Source: Pseudofrankia sp. DC12 (GTDB lineage: Bacteria > Actinomycetota > Actinomycetes > Frankiales > Frankiaceae). From it: 64,000 nucleotides of DNA. Positions within the stretch are counted from its first letter, which is position 1. Each line of letters begins with the position of its first letter. Positions 35,777-44,618 of the stretch are shown in pieces. Below the pieces are notes generated by a model. It saw only the letters and a list, made by a program, of their open reading frames with translations, had not been told where the DNA came from and ran no database searches. The stretch lies in contig NZ_KQ031391.1 in NCBI RefSeq assembly GCF_000966285.1, forward strand, positions 2,453,208 through 2,517,207, in the 5' to 3' direction. The position numbers and the translations under genes are program-made.

Positions 35777-37302
35777 GTAACTGGTCAGGTGGGTTGGGGT
35801 GTCCAGGGGTTTCCGTTGGCGAGTTGGGTGAGGGCGTCGAGTAGGCCGATGCCGTGTTTGCGGGTGGTTGCTGTGTAGGATCGGATGAGGCAGAAGTTCT
35901 GGGCGCCGGTGAGTGTTCTCATGCAGCCGGAGATTTTCTGCCGGGTTTTCACCATGCGGATCTCGCGTTCGGCGGCGTTGTTATCGAAGGGCACGGCCGG
36001 GTTGGTGGTGAAGCGGAGGTAGTCGTCGATCCGGTCGCGGAGACGGCGGGCGAGCGCGCGGTGTTTGTTGCCGAGCGCGCCGGTGACGGTCTGGTCGTCG
36101 GCGGCGATCTTCGCTGCGTCGCGGATGCGACGGGTGTGCTGGTCGAGGACGTCCGTGTCCAGGGTGATGCCTGTGGTGCGGGCATGGTCGATGTGCTTTT
36201 TAAGCGCGAGGAGGCCGTCGGTCACCTGACGTGCCCAACACCATTTGGTGTCGTCGCCGGCTGCGTCGATCACGGCTTGGAGTTCCCGGAGAACATGCGC
36301 GTTGCACAGCGCGTGGGTCGCGTCGGTGAACGTGTCGTAGGGTGCCCAGGCGTCATGGACCGCGACTCCGGTGAAACCGGGAAGCACACCGGCGGTGAGT
36401 ATCGCCTCCCGGCCGCGGCGGCGGTGCGCGGTCAGTAGCGAGTAGCGGTCGGTCGACGCGGAGTGCACCCAGTGGGTGGTGCCGTTCACTCGGAAGCCGG
36501 TCTCGTCGAAGTGGACCACGCTGGCACGGCCGATCAGTGCGCGGACCTGGCCGCTGAAACCCTTGAGGGATTTCGCGGCCTTGGTGGTTGCCGCGGCGAC
36601 GGTCGCGTCACTGATCGGGGTGCCGAACAGCTCGCCGAGGGCCTGCGCTGTCCGCTGTTTCGACAGGAACTGGCCGGCATACAGATAGACGATGACCGCA
36701 GTGATCATCGGACCGTACTGAACCGGTGCTCGCACTCCGTCGGGACTGTCCGCGGTGGTCACCATGCCGCACCCGCACCGCTTCGCGACCAGCTGATGCT
36801 CGACGACACCGACTCGGATCGCGGGGATGTCGAAGACCTGGCGCCGTGTCATCCCGGCGACCGGGGCGCGGCCGAGTCCTCGGCCGCAGCCGCAGCACCG
36901 CGCCGGCTCATGGCGCACGATCTCATCCGGATCGGCCACCTGGCACAACGTCCGCCCGGGATGACCGCCCTGCCCACCGGGTTTACGGCCCGATCTTCCT
37001 CGCAACGACTTCGGCGCTGGCTTCGCCAGCCCGTCCGATGACGGCGGCTTCGACGAGTTCCGTGAATTCGCCGCCAGCCGCGCCTCCAACTCCGCGACCC
37101 GCGCTTTCAACCGCTCGATCTCAGCGGCCTGTTCTTTGATAATCGCGGCCTGGGCAACGACAAGCGCGGCAAGCTCGTCATACGTCGGCCGCGTCATACC
37201 CTCATTATTGGACACGCACCGAGACACGCCAAGCAATTACACGCCAGGAGATGCCAACTCATTAACAAATCACGCGGGAACATGACGGACCTGACCAGTT
37301 AC
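35777..37302 (-). mobile_element. IS66-family element
   Basis: Terminal inverted repeats: GTAACTGGTCAGGT at 35777 and its perfect complement ACCTGACCAGTTAC ending at 37302. One transposase gene fills the element. Insertion abolished the upstream region of the IS256 gene on the left and removed the start of a membrane-protein gene on the right. Confidence 0.88.
35785..37197 (-). CDS. IS66-family transposase
   Basis: 470 residues from ATG 37197 (MTRPTYDELAALV); an upstream start at 37236 is possible. Order: a leucine-zipper (IIKEQAAEIERLKARVAELE ARL), the conserved NSRNSSKPPSSDG motif, a zinc-finger (CCGCGRGL ... CGCG), the catalytic core (VVHFDETGFRVNGTTHWVHS with Asp, VHDAWAPYD with the second Asp) and the C-terminal NNAAEREIRMVKTRQKISG with Glu. 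Length and motifs are normal, so it appears functional. No accessory IS66 genes are present. Confidence 0.93.
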   Translation of the reverse strand: MTRPTYDELAALVVAQAAIIKEQAAEIERLKARVAELEARLAANSRNSSKPPSSDGLAKPAPKSLRGRSGRKPGGQGGHPGRTLCQVADPDEIVRHEPARCCGCGRGLGRAPVAGMTRRQVFDIPAIRVGVVEHQLVAKRCGCGMVTTADSPDGVRAPVQYGPMITAVIVYLYAGQFLSKQRTAQALGELFGTPISDATVAAATTKAAKSLKGFSGQVRALIGRASVVHFDETGFRVNGTTHWVHSASTDRYSLLTAHRRRGREAILTAGVLPGFTGVAVHDAWAPYDTFTDATHALCNAHVLRELQAVIDAAGDDTKWCWARQVTDGLLALKKHIDHARTTGITLDTDVLDQHTRRIRDAAKIAADDQTVTGALGNKHRALARRLRDRIDDYLRFTTNPAVPFDNNAAEREIRMVKTRQKISGCMRTLTGAQNFCLIRSYTATTRKHGIGLLDALTQLANGNPWTPQPT

Positions 37303-37681
37303 GAGGTGGGAACCTGGAGCGGTAGTCGAGCAGAAGATTGAGCTGCTACGCGAGCGAACAGAACGACTGGCCGCGCAGGTCTCAGATCTACGACGCGACC
37401 TGGGCGCTGCTGAACGTAGAGTCGAAGCGTCGATAGCGGCTCTCGGAGACCGCATCGAGGCCGCCCGAACCGAGATCATCGAACGCGAAGAACAGAGGGA
37501 TCGGCGTTCCGAATCCGTTGATGCCCGAGGACTACCGGTTTTAGCGCTAGGAATCATCCTCTCATCGATCCCGAACGAGATGTCCAAGATTCCAGGGTGG
37601 CGCGGCTGGGTCATATTCTCACTTCTGGCAGCTCTATCAATGACCTTTACGTATTACACCTGGAGGCGGGTCACTAGGTAG
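37303..37681 (+). pseudogene. Coiled-coil membrane protein, 5' end removed by IS66
   Basis: The frame has no start and opens at the IS66 end: VEQKIELLRERTERLAAQVS DLRRDLGAAERRVEASIAAL (a regular coiled coil), then two hydrophobic segments (LPVLALGIILSSIPNEM, WVIFSLLAALSMTFTYYTW) and RRVTR before TAG at 37679. About 120 residues remain. Looks like the C-terminal part of a small membrane protein with a cytoplasmic coiled coil; no family recognised. Confidence 0.55.
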
Positions 37682-37761
37682 TGCTTGACTTTGCATTCAA
37701 GTGATTCTGCGGAGACAGATCGGAATGGCATCCTGACTGGTGCGCGCACAGCGACCCGTGT

Positions 37762-39387
37762 TCATGACGCCTCGGGTTCGATCGCCCAGTAGGCGCGGGT
37801 GCGCATATCCGCGGCGAGCTCGGCCGGCGGGAAGATCGGTGTGCCTGCTGCCGCGTGTCTGGCGAGGCTGCCGGTGTTGACGATGAGGCCGTCGATGACG
37901 TGGAGGGTGAGGCGCCCGGGGAGGTTGAGTTTCTGGCCTGCGATCTGAGGGTCCGGTTCGCCGCAGCAGGTCATCGTCAAGCGCGGAATCGGCCCTCGGG
38001 CGAGAATCTGGGTGACCGCGTCGGCGGTGACGGGGACCGCGAGACCGGTGAAGTCGGCGTCGAGCTTCGCGTCCGCTGCCTGTAGGACGCGGTCGACCAG
38101 ATGCAGGAGTTGGTCGTCGCGTGCGGTGAAGGTCTGCGGCACGGTGAAGGCGGTGCCGGTCGCGTCCCCAACACGCTGCAGTGCTTCGAGCGAGGCAATC
38201 CGACCGTCAAGTTCCATCTGGGGAACCGTCGAGTTGTCGTTCACGCTGATCAGCGTGGGCGGATGCCCGGCGGCGCCGAGACGGATCTGCTCCGCGTCGC
38301 CGAGCGTGGCGGCGAAGCGTAGCGCTGTGAGTGCGTCGCCGAGGAGGGTGGTGTCGCCCGCGTGGAACGCGAATTGGACCTCGCCGAGGGTCGAGTCCGG
38401 CGCCAGGCGGAACTCCAGGCTGAGGCAGCCGGCGTCGTCGCGGGCGAGGAGTCTCTGGCCGCCGGCCAGTCCCTGGGTCGACTCGACCACGGTCAGCGGC
38501 AGTCGGGCGATCACCTGCGATTGGGCCAGGAGCGCGCCCGTGACCCGTTGTGGGGTGGTGTCCGACGCCCCTATCTCCAGGGACGTAGGGATCGCGTCGG
38601 TGAGGAGCTGGTCGAGGCCGCCCGGGAGGCCGACCGTCACGTTGGTGATGTGGGGCGCGGTGAGCTGGAGTGGGGCACCGTAGGTGTGGAAGTCCTCGAT
38701 TTTGGCGGCCTCGGCGCTGCCGGTCGGCGCGGCGAGGCTCAGGACTCCGCTGATCGGGCGGCGCTCGTTGGCGCCGGCGTCTTTGGGCCGGATCTCGATG
38801 GTCTGCGCGTTCTCGGCGAAGGACAGGTCGAACGTGTAGTCGGGATCGACGAGCGCCGCTAGGTCTCGGAGCTTCCGGCCGCGTTCCAGCGCGTCGGGCA
38901 CGCCGGAGGCCAGCGGTGCCTCCTCCTGGCGCTGCTGTACGAGGAGGTCCAGGGCGCGATGTTCGGCCGCGCCGGGGTGGAGGCGGGCGAGTGCCGGGTG
39001 CTCGGCGAACGCCACGTTAAGCGCTGTGAGACCCATCCAGGCGACCTCGGCGGTGGTCTCCGCAGCCAGTGTCTCGCGGAGCCAGGTCTCCTCTGCCGGT
39101 GTCGGGTTCTTTGGCATGACCAGCGTCCACGCGACCATGTCCTGTTGTTCGCGAACCGCTGTGCGCAATGACCGCAGAACCTGCCGTTTCTGTGCCGGGG
39201 TAAGCAGGCTACGGAAGCTCTTGATCTCGTAGACGTGGCTGCCGCCGTCCACCGGGGCCACCACATCAACACCGCCGTCACCGCCAGCGCCGTGAACATG
39301 GAGCGCTCCGGGAACCGTCCGCACGAGCAGCGCCGCGATCAGGTTCTCGACGTCACCGGGCTGTAGGCCCTCCCAGACAACCGACAT
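37762..39387 (-). CDS. PD-(D/E)XK (Mrr-like) nuclease-domain protein, defence-operon candidate
   Basis: 541 residues from ATG 39387 (MSVVWEGLQPGDVENLIAAL); the frame is open 36 codons further. The first 110 residues form a restriction-endonuclease-like fold: Glu14, GAGGDGGVDVV with Asp41, then HVYEIKSF with Glu54 and Lys56, the D...ExK catalytic pattern. The remaining 430 residues are beta-rich (LTAPHITNVTVGLPGGLDQL, RDDAGCLSLEFRLAPDSTLG EVQFAFHAG) and unrecognised, possibly a sensor domain. It is the last gene of a minus-strand trio, 341 bases after the ApeA-like gene. A nucleic-acid-cleaving effector is inferred. Confidence 0.65.
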   Translation of the reverse strand: MSVVWEGLQPGDVENLIAALLVRTVPGALHVHGAGGDGGVDVVAPVDGGSHVYEIKSFRSLLTPAQKRQVLRSLRTAVREQQDMVAWTLVMPKNPTPAEETWLRETLAAETTAEVAWMGLTALNVAFAEHPALARLHPGAAEHRALDLLVQQRQEEAPLASGVPDALERGRKLRDLAALVDPDYTFDLSFAENAQTIEIRPKDAGANERRPISGVLSLAAPTGSAEAAKIEDFHTYGAPLQLTAPHITNVTVGLPGGLDQLLTDAIPTSLEIGASDTTPQRVTGALLAQSQVIARLPLTVVESTQGLAGGQRLLARDDAGCLSLEFRLAPDSTLGEVQFAFHAGDTTLLGDALTALRFAATLGDAEQIRLGAAGHPPTLISVNDNSTVPQMELDGRIASLEALQRVGDATGTAFTVPQTFTARDDQLLHLVDRVLQAADAKLDADFTGLAVPVTADAVTQILARGPIPRLTMTCCGEPDPQIAGQKLNLPGRLTLHVIDGLIVNTGSLARHAAAGTPIFPPAELAADMRTRAYWAIEPEAS

Positions 39388-39728
39388 GGCCCCGTGGCAA
39401 CCTTTCTTCCCGCCTGACGTCAGCACAGTTAGCCCAACCGCAACGGGTTCGCCCATTGCCGCGACGCCCGGCGAGCCACTGCCGGCCGCCGACACCCTTC
39501 GCGATCATCGCGCGGGGCATGTGACCAGTCGATGGTCACCCGCATCCGTCGTCCGGCCAACCAGAACGTCTGCTTGAAGGTACCGAGCCGGTCCGACAGA
39601 CCCATAGCCGCGCCGCCGCGACGGCCTAGAATCCGACGAAGCCGTATCCGATCGGCGGTGAGCGCCGGCCCACGGTCCGACGGCGGCGCCGACAGCCCAG
39701 ACCTAGTCGATTGCCGCCTGTAGCCCAC

Positions 39729-41192
39729 TCAGGGCCGAGTAGGAGATGCCTTCCTCGGATCGTCGATTTTCGCGACCTGCTCTACTGCGAATTGCAATCC
39801 TGTCCGGCTGGCGGCACGTTCACTCACACCGGGAACGCCAGCATCCATGAGTAGCCGTGATCGAACGACCCACTGAATCAGTTCCCCGTACCAAAAGCGA
39901 TCCACCGAGTCCCCGCTGGGTTTATTTCTCGCGCCACCATGCGACACTCCGTTGCGAAAGAATACGGCGATGGCCGCGAAATCCGGTGATGCTTTTAGTA
40001 TGCAGTCCCCAACGGCGCCGGTCGAGCGGATTACATCTTCGACTCTCTGTCGGAATGGCCTGTCGTTACGGTTCTTGAGAATACGTTCGACCCAATCAAT
40101 CTCGTCCCGTGGTACTTCATCGTTTCCTGCGGTCCGAAGTATGGCGACGATCCGTTCGACACGCTTGGTGTGGTCTGGTCTGTCCAGGTCGCGATGAGCA
40201 TCGCTTCCGAATCGAGATTTGGTGTGTAGCGCCTCGACGGCCTGCATGGAGGAAGCGAGCTTGTGTTCCTGATAGATGAACGGAGCATAGTACGGACCGA
40301 CCGCCAATGTGACGGCCTCACGTTCCCGCGCTCGCAGTTCGTACCATTTTTGAATAATTTGAGGAAGAAGTGTACCCGCATCGCGCGCCCAAAAAAGCGT
40401 CGGCGCACTGTAGCTCTGTATGGCTACTGCGGATCTATTTCCGCTTCCCTGTCGACCGAAAGATACCGCCGTGCCGTTGAAGCGCGCCTCGCAAAACTGC
40501 GTGCCCGACTCAGCGGTCGCTGGTCGCAGTCCGAGCCACGTCAATTGCACGGGCCGCCCGAGGGCAACGGTAAGAAGATCTTGAAATGGTCGGATGCGCG
40601 CATCGACGAGCGACTCGATACCGACAGGCTGGCAAAATTCGACCTCTAGCACGGAGAAGCGGTCGAGGTGCACGGACCCGCCTCCGCTGGTCCCGACTAC
40701 CTTGCTGGCAAGCGTGACGGCATCACTCTCGATTACTAGTGTCGCGTGCTCCGTGCGGCCGACGTGAACGGGTAGGACGCCTGCCGACTTTTCCCCCGTG
40801 ATCGAAGGCGGGTCCAGCCATGCGTCCAACCAGTCGAACTCGGCGATCGCATGGGTAAATTTGTCCTCCGGAGTATGAGCATCGAGTATCAACGCTGTCG
40901 CCAGGTACTCCTCTTGAGAACGTTCGAAGGGGCCGACCAAATTTTCGCCCCTCACGTTGAGGAGTGTGACCTTTCGACCGTCCCGGGTCTGGCCGAAGAT
41001 GGCGGGGAGTCGCACAGAGCGGAACTCGGGTCCTTCCCATCCTCGTGCGGACATCGGATACTCCCGTAGAGGCTCGTCCAGTCGTAGCTCGACGGGTCCT
41101 GAGTCGGAATACACAGCTCCGCTGACTCGTCGCTCGGGCGCACTCGGAAGCCACCAACGTCCAACGTGCGATGATTCGTCCGCTCTCGCCAC
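39729..41192 (-). CDS. ApeA-like HEPN-domain anti-phage candidate
   Basis: 487 residues. The N-terminal 300 residues begin GRWWLPSAPERRVSGAVYSD, with repeated beta elements like the ApeA N-terminal domain (G-x-W-x-L-P, then a G-x-L/V-x-Y strand). The C-terminal third is helical and contains FFRNGVSHGG at about residues 411-420, the R-x4-H (RNGVSH) motif of HEPN ribonucleases. ApeA proteins act in abortive anti-phage defence; RNA or tRNA cleavage would be the expected activity. The gene starts 45 bases after the 1087-residue gene, so the two are probably co-transcribed. ApeA identity is by pattern only. Confidence 0.7.
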   Translation of the reverse strand: MARADESSHVGRWWLPSAPERRVSGAVYSDSGPVELRLDEPLREYPMSARGWEGPEFRSVRLPAIFGQTRDGRKVTLLNVRGENLVGPFERSQEEYLATALILDAHTPEDKFTHAIAEFDWLDAWLDPPSITGEKSAGVLPVHVGRTEHATLVIESDAVTLASKVVGTSGGGSVHLDRFSVLEVEFCQPVGIESLVDARIRPFQDLLTVALGRPVQLTWLGLRPATAESGTQFCEARFNGTAVSFGRQGSGNRSAVAIQSYSAPTLFWARDAGTLLPQIIQKWYELRAREREAVTLAVGPYYAPFIYQEHKLASSMQAVEALHTKSRFGSDAHRDLDRPDHTKRVERIVAILRTAGNDEVPRDEIDWVERILKNRNDRPFRQRVEDVIRSTGAVGDCILKASPDFAAIAVFFRNGVSHGGARNKPSGDSVDRFWYGELIQWVVRSRLLMDAGVPGVSERAASRTGLQFAVEQVAKIDDPRKASPTRP

Positions 41193-41237
41193 TAGTCACT
41201 CCAGTTTCGTCGGGCCTGAGTCGGATCGGCGGTCATC

Positions 41238-44200
41238 CTATTCCTGGTCATTGGGAACGACGTCGCTGGCTTCGTGATGGCCAAGGTCGATGAGCCTTGT
41301 GCGTAGATGGTAGAAAGTTTCGTCGATTGGTCCCGAAACGGAGGCGCGGAGAGTCTCGATTGCCTTCCCGGCCGCATGATGGCGTTCCCACGACTCGCCT
41401 GTGTCAAGCAGTTGCCGAAGGATGCCGCGTGTCGTCGGGCTGGGTGGAATGGCCGCTGCACGGTCGGCTACGGAAATCCCATAGCTGATTGCCCCGTTTG
41501 TCGCTGCGAGCGTGCGCGCGGTGAGCTCTGCCCATTGATGGTCGTCGACGCTTGTGACGAAAGCCCATCGTCCGAGGCCGTGGAGAGCCTGAGCCGGGAT
41601 CGGCGGTTGGATCGTGTCGAGGAGACCGTTCCAGAAGTCGACGGCGGCGGTGAGTCGCGGGACGCCGGGCTGCGTTTGTTGGGCGAGGAAGGCGACTTCC
41701 TCGGCCACAGATTCTAGGGTATCCGGATTTGGGCTTAGCTGACGGATGATTGTGTCGAGGTCGTAGCCGGCTACCTTTTCCAACGTCGCGGCGGCGAGCT
41801 GTCTGGTCGCGTTGTCAATGTTGCGGCGCGCGACGGCGAACAGCTCGGCCTGAAGATTCTGGTAAAGCCACAACGTGGGAGGAGCCCATTGGATCGTGAG
41901 GTCGAATGTCTTGCCGGCCAGCGGTCCGTCTCGGAACAGCCCGGCGGCGCGGGTATCCAGCCATGGCCTGGCGATCGTTTCGAGCAAGGCCCGGCGGGTG
42001 GCGAGGAGCGCCCGGTATTGCAGCCCGACGGCGCCGGCCGCCCCGAGGGTCGTGTCGAGGATCCGCTCGAACTCGGGTCGGGCCGCGCCGTGGACGCGGA
42101 ATTCCCACGCTGCGAGGGCCAGGACGGTCTCCAGACTGCGGCCCGACAGTGAGGTCATCGCATCGCCAAGCGGGTCGCGTTCCTCGGCTCCAAGCGGTTG
42201 GTCGGAGTCCGCCGCGTGGTCGATGATCGAGCGTGTCCAGGCCCACAGCTCGTCGAGGCTCGCCGCGATGTCGGCGCCGTGGTCGGCGAGGGTCTTAGCG
42301 AGGTCGAGGACTACGCCGTCGAGGCTGGTCTGGGACGGTCGGTCGGCGTCCGAGACGCCTCCGTTCGACTCGCTGGGGTCCTTGTTTGTCCGGGCGTGCA
42401 GACATGCCGCGACTATGGCGGGAGCGTGCTCCAGAATTTCGGCTGCCTTTGCCGTGACGGCGCGCAAGTAGTACTCGATGTAGATCGGCTTGCGGAGGGT
42501 CGTAATGATCGTTGCGGGATCTACGGCCCAACGCGCTGGGTCGCTGGCGACGGTGATCTCCAGTTCGCGGGCCAGCTCAAGTGGACCGGACAGAAACGTG
42601 TCCCGGTCGGTGGTCGGCTGCCATGAGGCGACCTGTTCCGCCGCTTCGAGGACTGGCTTGGCCGCAAGCTCATCGGCGGAAATGGGCGACGTCGCTGACA
42701 GCCACCTCCAACCGGGCTCCCGGGCGCGGGTGAGGGGACCCGGATCGGGCTGTCCGTGCAGGTGGGAGACATGGTCGATGGGATCTTTCCAGCCGGCCAG
42801 CAGATGGGTGGGCAGTATCGCGGCCCAGCGCCAGGCGCGGGCCCAGTCCTGGGGGATGTCGTGTGGCTCGGTGGGGGCGGCGGAGGGCGTGCCGAGCGCC
42901 GCGGTCCAGCCCGCGAGATCCTCGGGCGCCGGATCGTGCGCCAGGATGTCGGCCACGAGCGCGAGGTCGTCTCCCGTCGCGGTCTGCGACATCAGCCGCA
43001 GGGCCATGTGGTCAATCTTCTGAGTCAGGGCGACGTCGTCCGCGCCTGCGAAGACCTGGCTTCGGATGCGATCGCCGAGTTCCCCGGACAGGTTCTTCAG
43101 CCATTCCAGCTGTGTCGCGGTCGGTACGCCGAGGCCGCGAGCTGCCGCGAGGGCGCGGGTCAGGTGGTGTGCCAGCAGGACGAGTGGTTCAGGGTGCTCC
43201 CCAAGTTCACCGGACAGCGCCTCGATACCGATCGATAGGTAGCGGGACGGGGCGGTGCCTGCTTGGTGGCGTGTCTTGCCGGCCAGCATCCTCGTTCGGC
43301 CGGCCACGTTGTCCGCGGTGATGCCGGCCTGGATGTGGTCGAGGATGGTCGTCGCGTAGTAGTGATCTCCGTTTCTGAACTGGTGGAGGTCGTTCAGGAC
43401 GGCCCGAGCGACCTGCTCGACGACCATGTCCGCAGGGTCTGCTCGGACAGCGACATCCACGGCTAGGGCCCGCACGCCCGACAGGTCGCCCTGCTGCCTG
43501 CTCACCGTCGCCACAACGCCATACCCGGCAGGCCCGAGATGCGTCGCGACCCGCAGCAGCTCGAATCGCGCGGCCACGCGCTCGTCGTTCGGCAGCGATT
43601 TCGTGTCGGCGAGTAGGCGTTCCAGGTGAACCGCCACGCTCTGCGGCTGGACACGGGCCAGCCCGTCCAGCAACGCGGCACCAGGCCAGGGGCCCTCGTG
43701 GGGCGACGGCGTGACGAGGCCGGCCAGGCGGAGAGGTTCCAGCCATGCCGGATCCGTGAGCTCGCTCAGGAACAGCCGGAGGTGGTGGCCATTGATGAGC
43801 AACTGCTCCAGCGTCCTGATCTGATCATGGCCTTGCCATGGCTCGGCCGCCAGGCGACGGATCGCATCGACGACCTCATCGGGTGGAGTGAACATCCGCA
43901 CGAACCACGTGATGGTCCGTGTCTGGAGCGACGCCGCGTCGGCCAGCGTGAGCCCTGTGTGCACGGCACGATTCGCCACCCCCCGCAGATCGTCATACTC
44001 CGCCACCGGATCGCGACGGTGGGACAGCGGGCTGACGCCAGCCCTGTCCTGCAAGTAGCCCACCAATTTCCGCGCGTAGTACGAGGCACGAGACGTGTTA
44101 GCCGCGACCCTCGCCAGCACCTCGTCCAACGCGACGCGAGCCGAAACCGTGTCGGCGGCCGGCTGAGCTATCGCGACCTGGAACACCTGCCACGCCTTCA

Positions 44201-44501
44201 GAACCGCCGCGAGTCCCCCTTCAGCCGCCTGATCACGACCCTCGACAACCGCGTTCAACGCCTCGCGCAGGTTGTAGGCAGCGCTCTCTGCCCAACGCAA
44301 ACCCCGGTCATCCGTCCTGGCGAGCCCGAGCAACACCTCCGCTGTGCCCAAACAGCGGATGATCTTCTCTGCGTCTACCCCGGGCTCTGCATGGAGGCGC
44401 TCGACAACCTTCCTCGAGAGCCCCGCAGCGAACTGATCATCGGACTTGCCGGTGGGCACCGCATCGGCGCTCTCCGCGGGTATGGGAAGGGGATCAGCCA
44501 T
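41238..44501 (-). CDS. Large helical protein of unknown function, first gene of the candidate defence operon
   Basis: 1087 residues from ATG 44501 (MADPLPIPAESADAV); the frame is open 200 codons upstream but that part overlaps the divergent gene and looks random. The protein is almost entirely helical. Residues 45-200 form a HEPN-like bundle (AESAAYNLREALNAVVEGRD, then LRGVANRAVHTGLTLADAAS), although the Arg-His spacing is not canonical. Residues 237-285 carry NGHHLRLFLSELTDPAWLEP LRLAGLV and PWPGAALLDGLARVQP, a block seen in large proteins of defence islands, followed by HEAT-like repeats. No NTPase, protease or nuclease motif is visible. It may be the sensor or scaffold for the two downstream proteins. 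Confidence 0.65.
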   Translation of the reverse strand: MADPLPIPAESADAVPTGKSDDQFAAGLSRKVVERLHAEPGVDAEKIIRCLGTAEVLLGLARTDDRGLRWAESAAYNLREALNAVVEGRDQAAEGGLAAVLKAWQVFQVAIAQPAADTVSARVALDEVLARVAANTSRASYYARKLVGYLQDRAGVSPLSHRRDPVAEYDDLRGVANRAVHTGLTLADAASLQTRTITWFVRMFTPPDEVVDAIRRLAAEPWQGHDQIRTLEQLLINGHHLRLFLSELTDPAWLEPLRLAGLVTPSPHEGPWPGAALLDGLARVQPQSVAVHLERLLADTKSLPNDERVAARFELLRVATHLGPAGYGVVATVSRQQGDLSGVRALAVDVAVRADPADMVVEQVARAVLNDLHQFRNGDHYYATTILDHIQAGITADNVAGRTRMLAGKTRHQAGTAPSRYLSIGIEALSGELGEHPEPLVLLAHHLTRALAAARGLGVPTATQLEWLKNLSGELGDRIRSQVFAGADDVALTQKIDHMALRLMSQTATGDDLALVADILAHDPAPEDLAGWTAALGTPSAAPTEPHDIPQDWARAWRWAAILPTHLLAGWKDPIDHVSHLHGQPDPGPLTRAREPGWRWLSATSPISADELAAKPVLEAAEQVASWQPTTDRDTFLSGPLELARELEITVASDPARWAVDPATIITTLRKPIYIEYYLRAVTAKAAEILEHAPAIVAACLHARTNKDPSESNGGVSDADRPSQTSLDGVVLDLAKTLADHGADIAASLDELWAWTRSIIDHAADSDQPLGAEERDPLGDAMTSLSGRSLETVLALAAWEFRVHGAARPEFERILDTTLGAAGAVGLQYRALLATRRALLETIARPWLDTRAAGLFRDGPLAGKTFDLTIQWAPPTLWLYQNLQAELFAVARRNIDNATRQLAAATLEKVAGYDLDTIIRQLSPNPDTLESVAEEVAFLAQQTQPGVPRLTAAVDFWNGLLDTIQPPIPAQALHGLGRWAFVTSVDDHQWAELTARTLAATNGAISYGISVADRAAAIPPSPTTRGILRQLLDTGESWERHHAAGKAIETLRASVSGPIDETFYHLRTRLIDLGHHEASDVVPNDQE

Positions 44502-44618
44502 GATCAAAGTAGGCTGCCGCCCTGGACGATCCAGGTCAAGCGGGTTTTGAACGTGCACCAAGGCCCGAGCGGGCCAGGAGCGTCGCGCAGAGCGGTTGCC
44601 GTGGCGTACAACCCTCCC

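Noticed and set aside
43626-44618. 5' extension of the pentapeptide protein by 331 codons
   Set aside because: It is antisense to the 1087-residue gene, Arg/Pro-rich, and lacks a ribosome binding site; the conserved protein begins near 44619.
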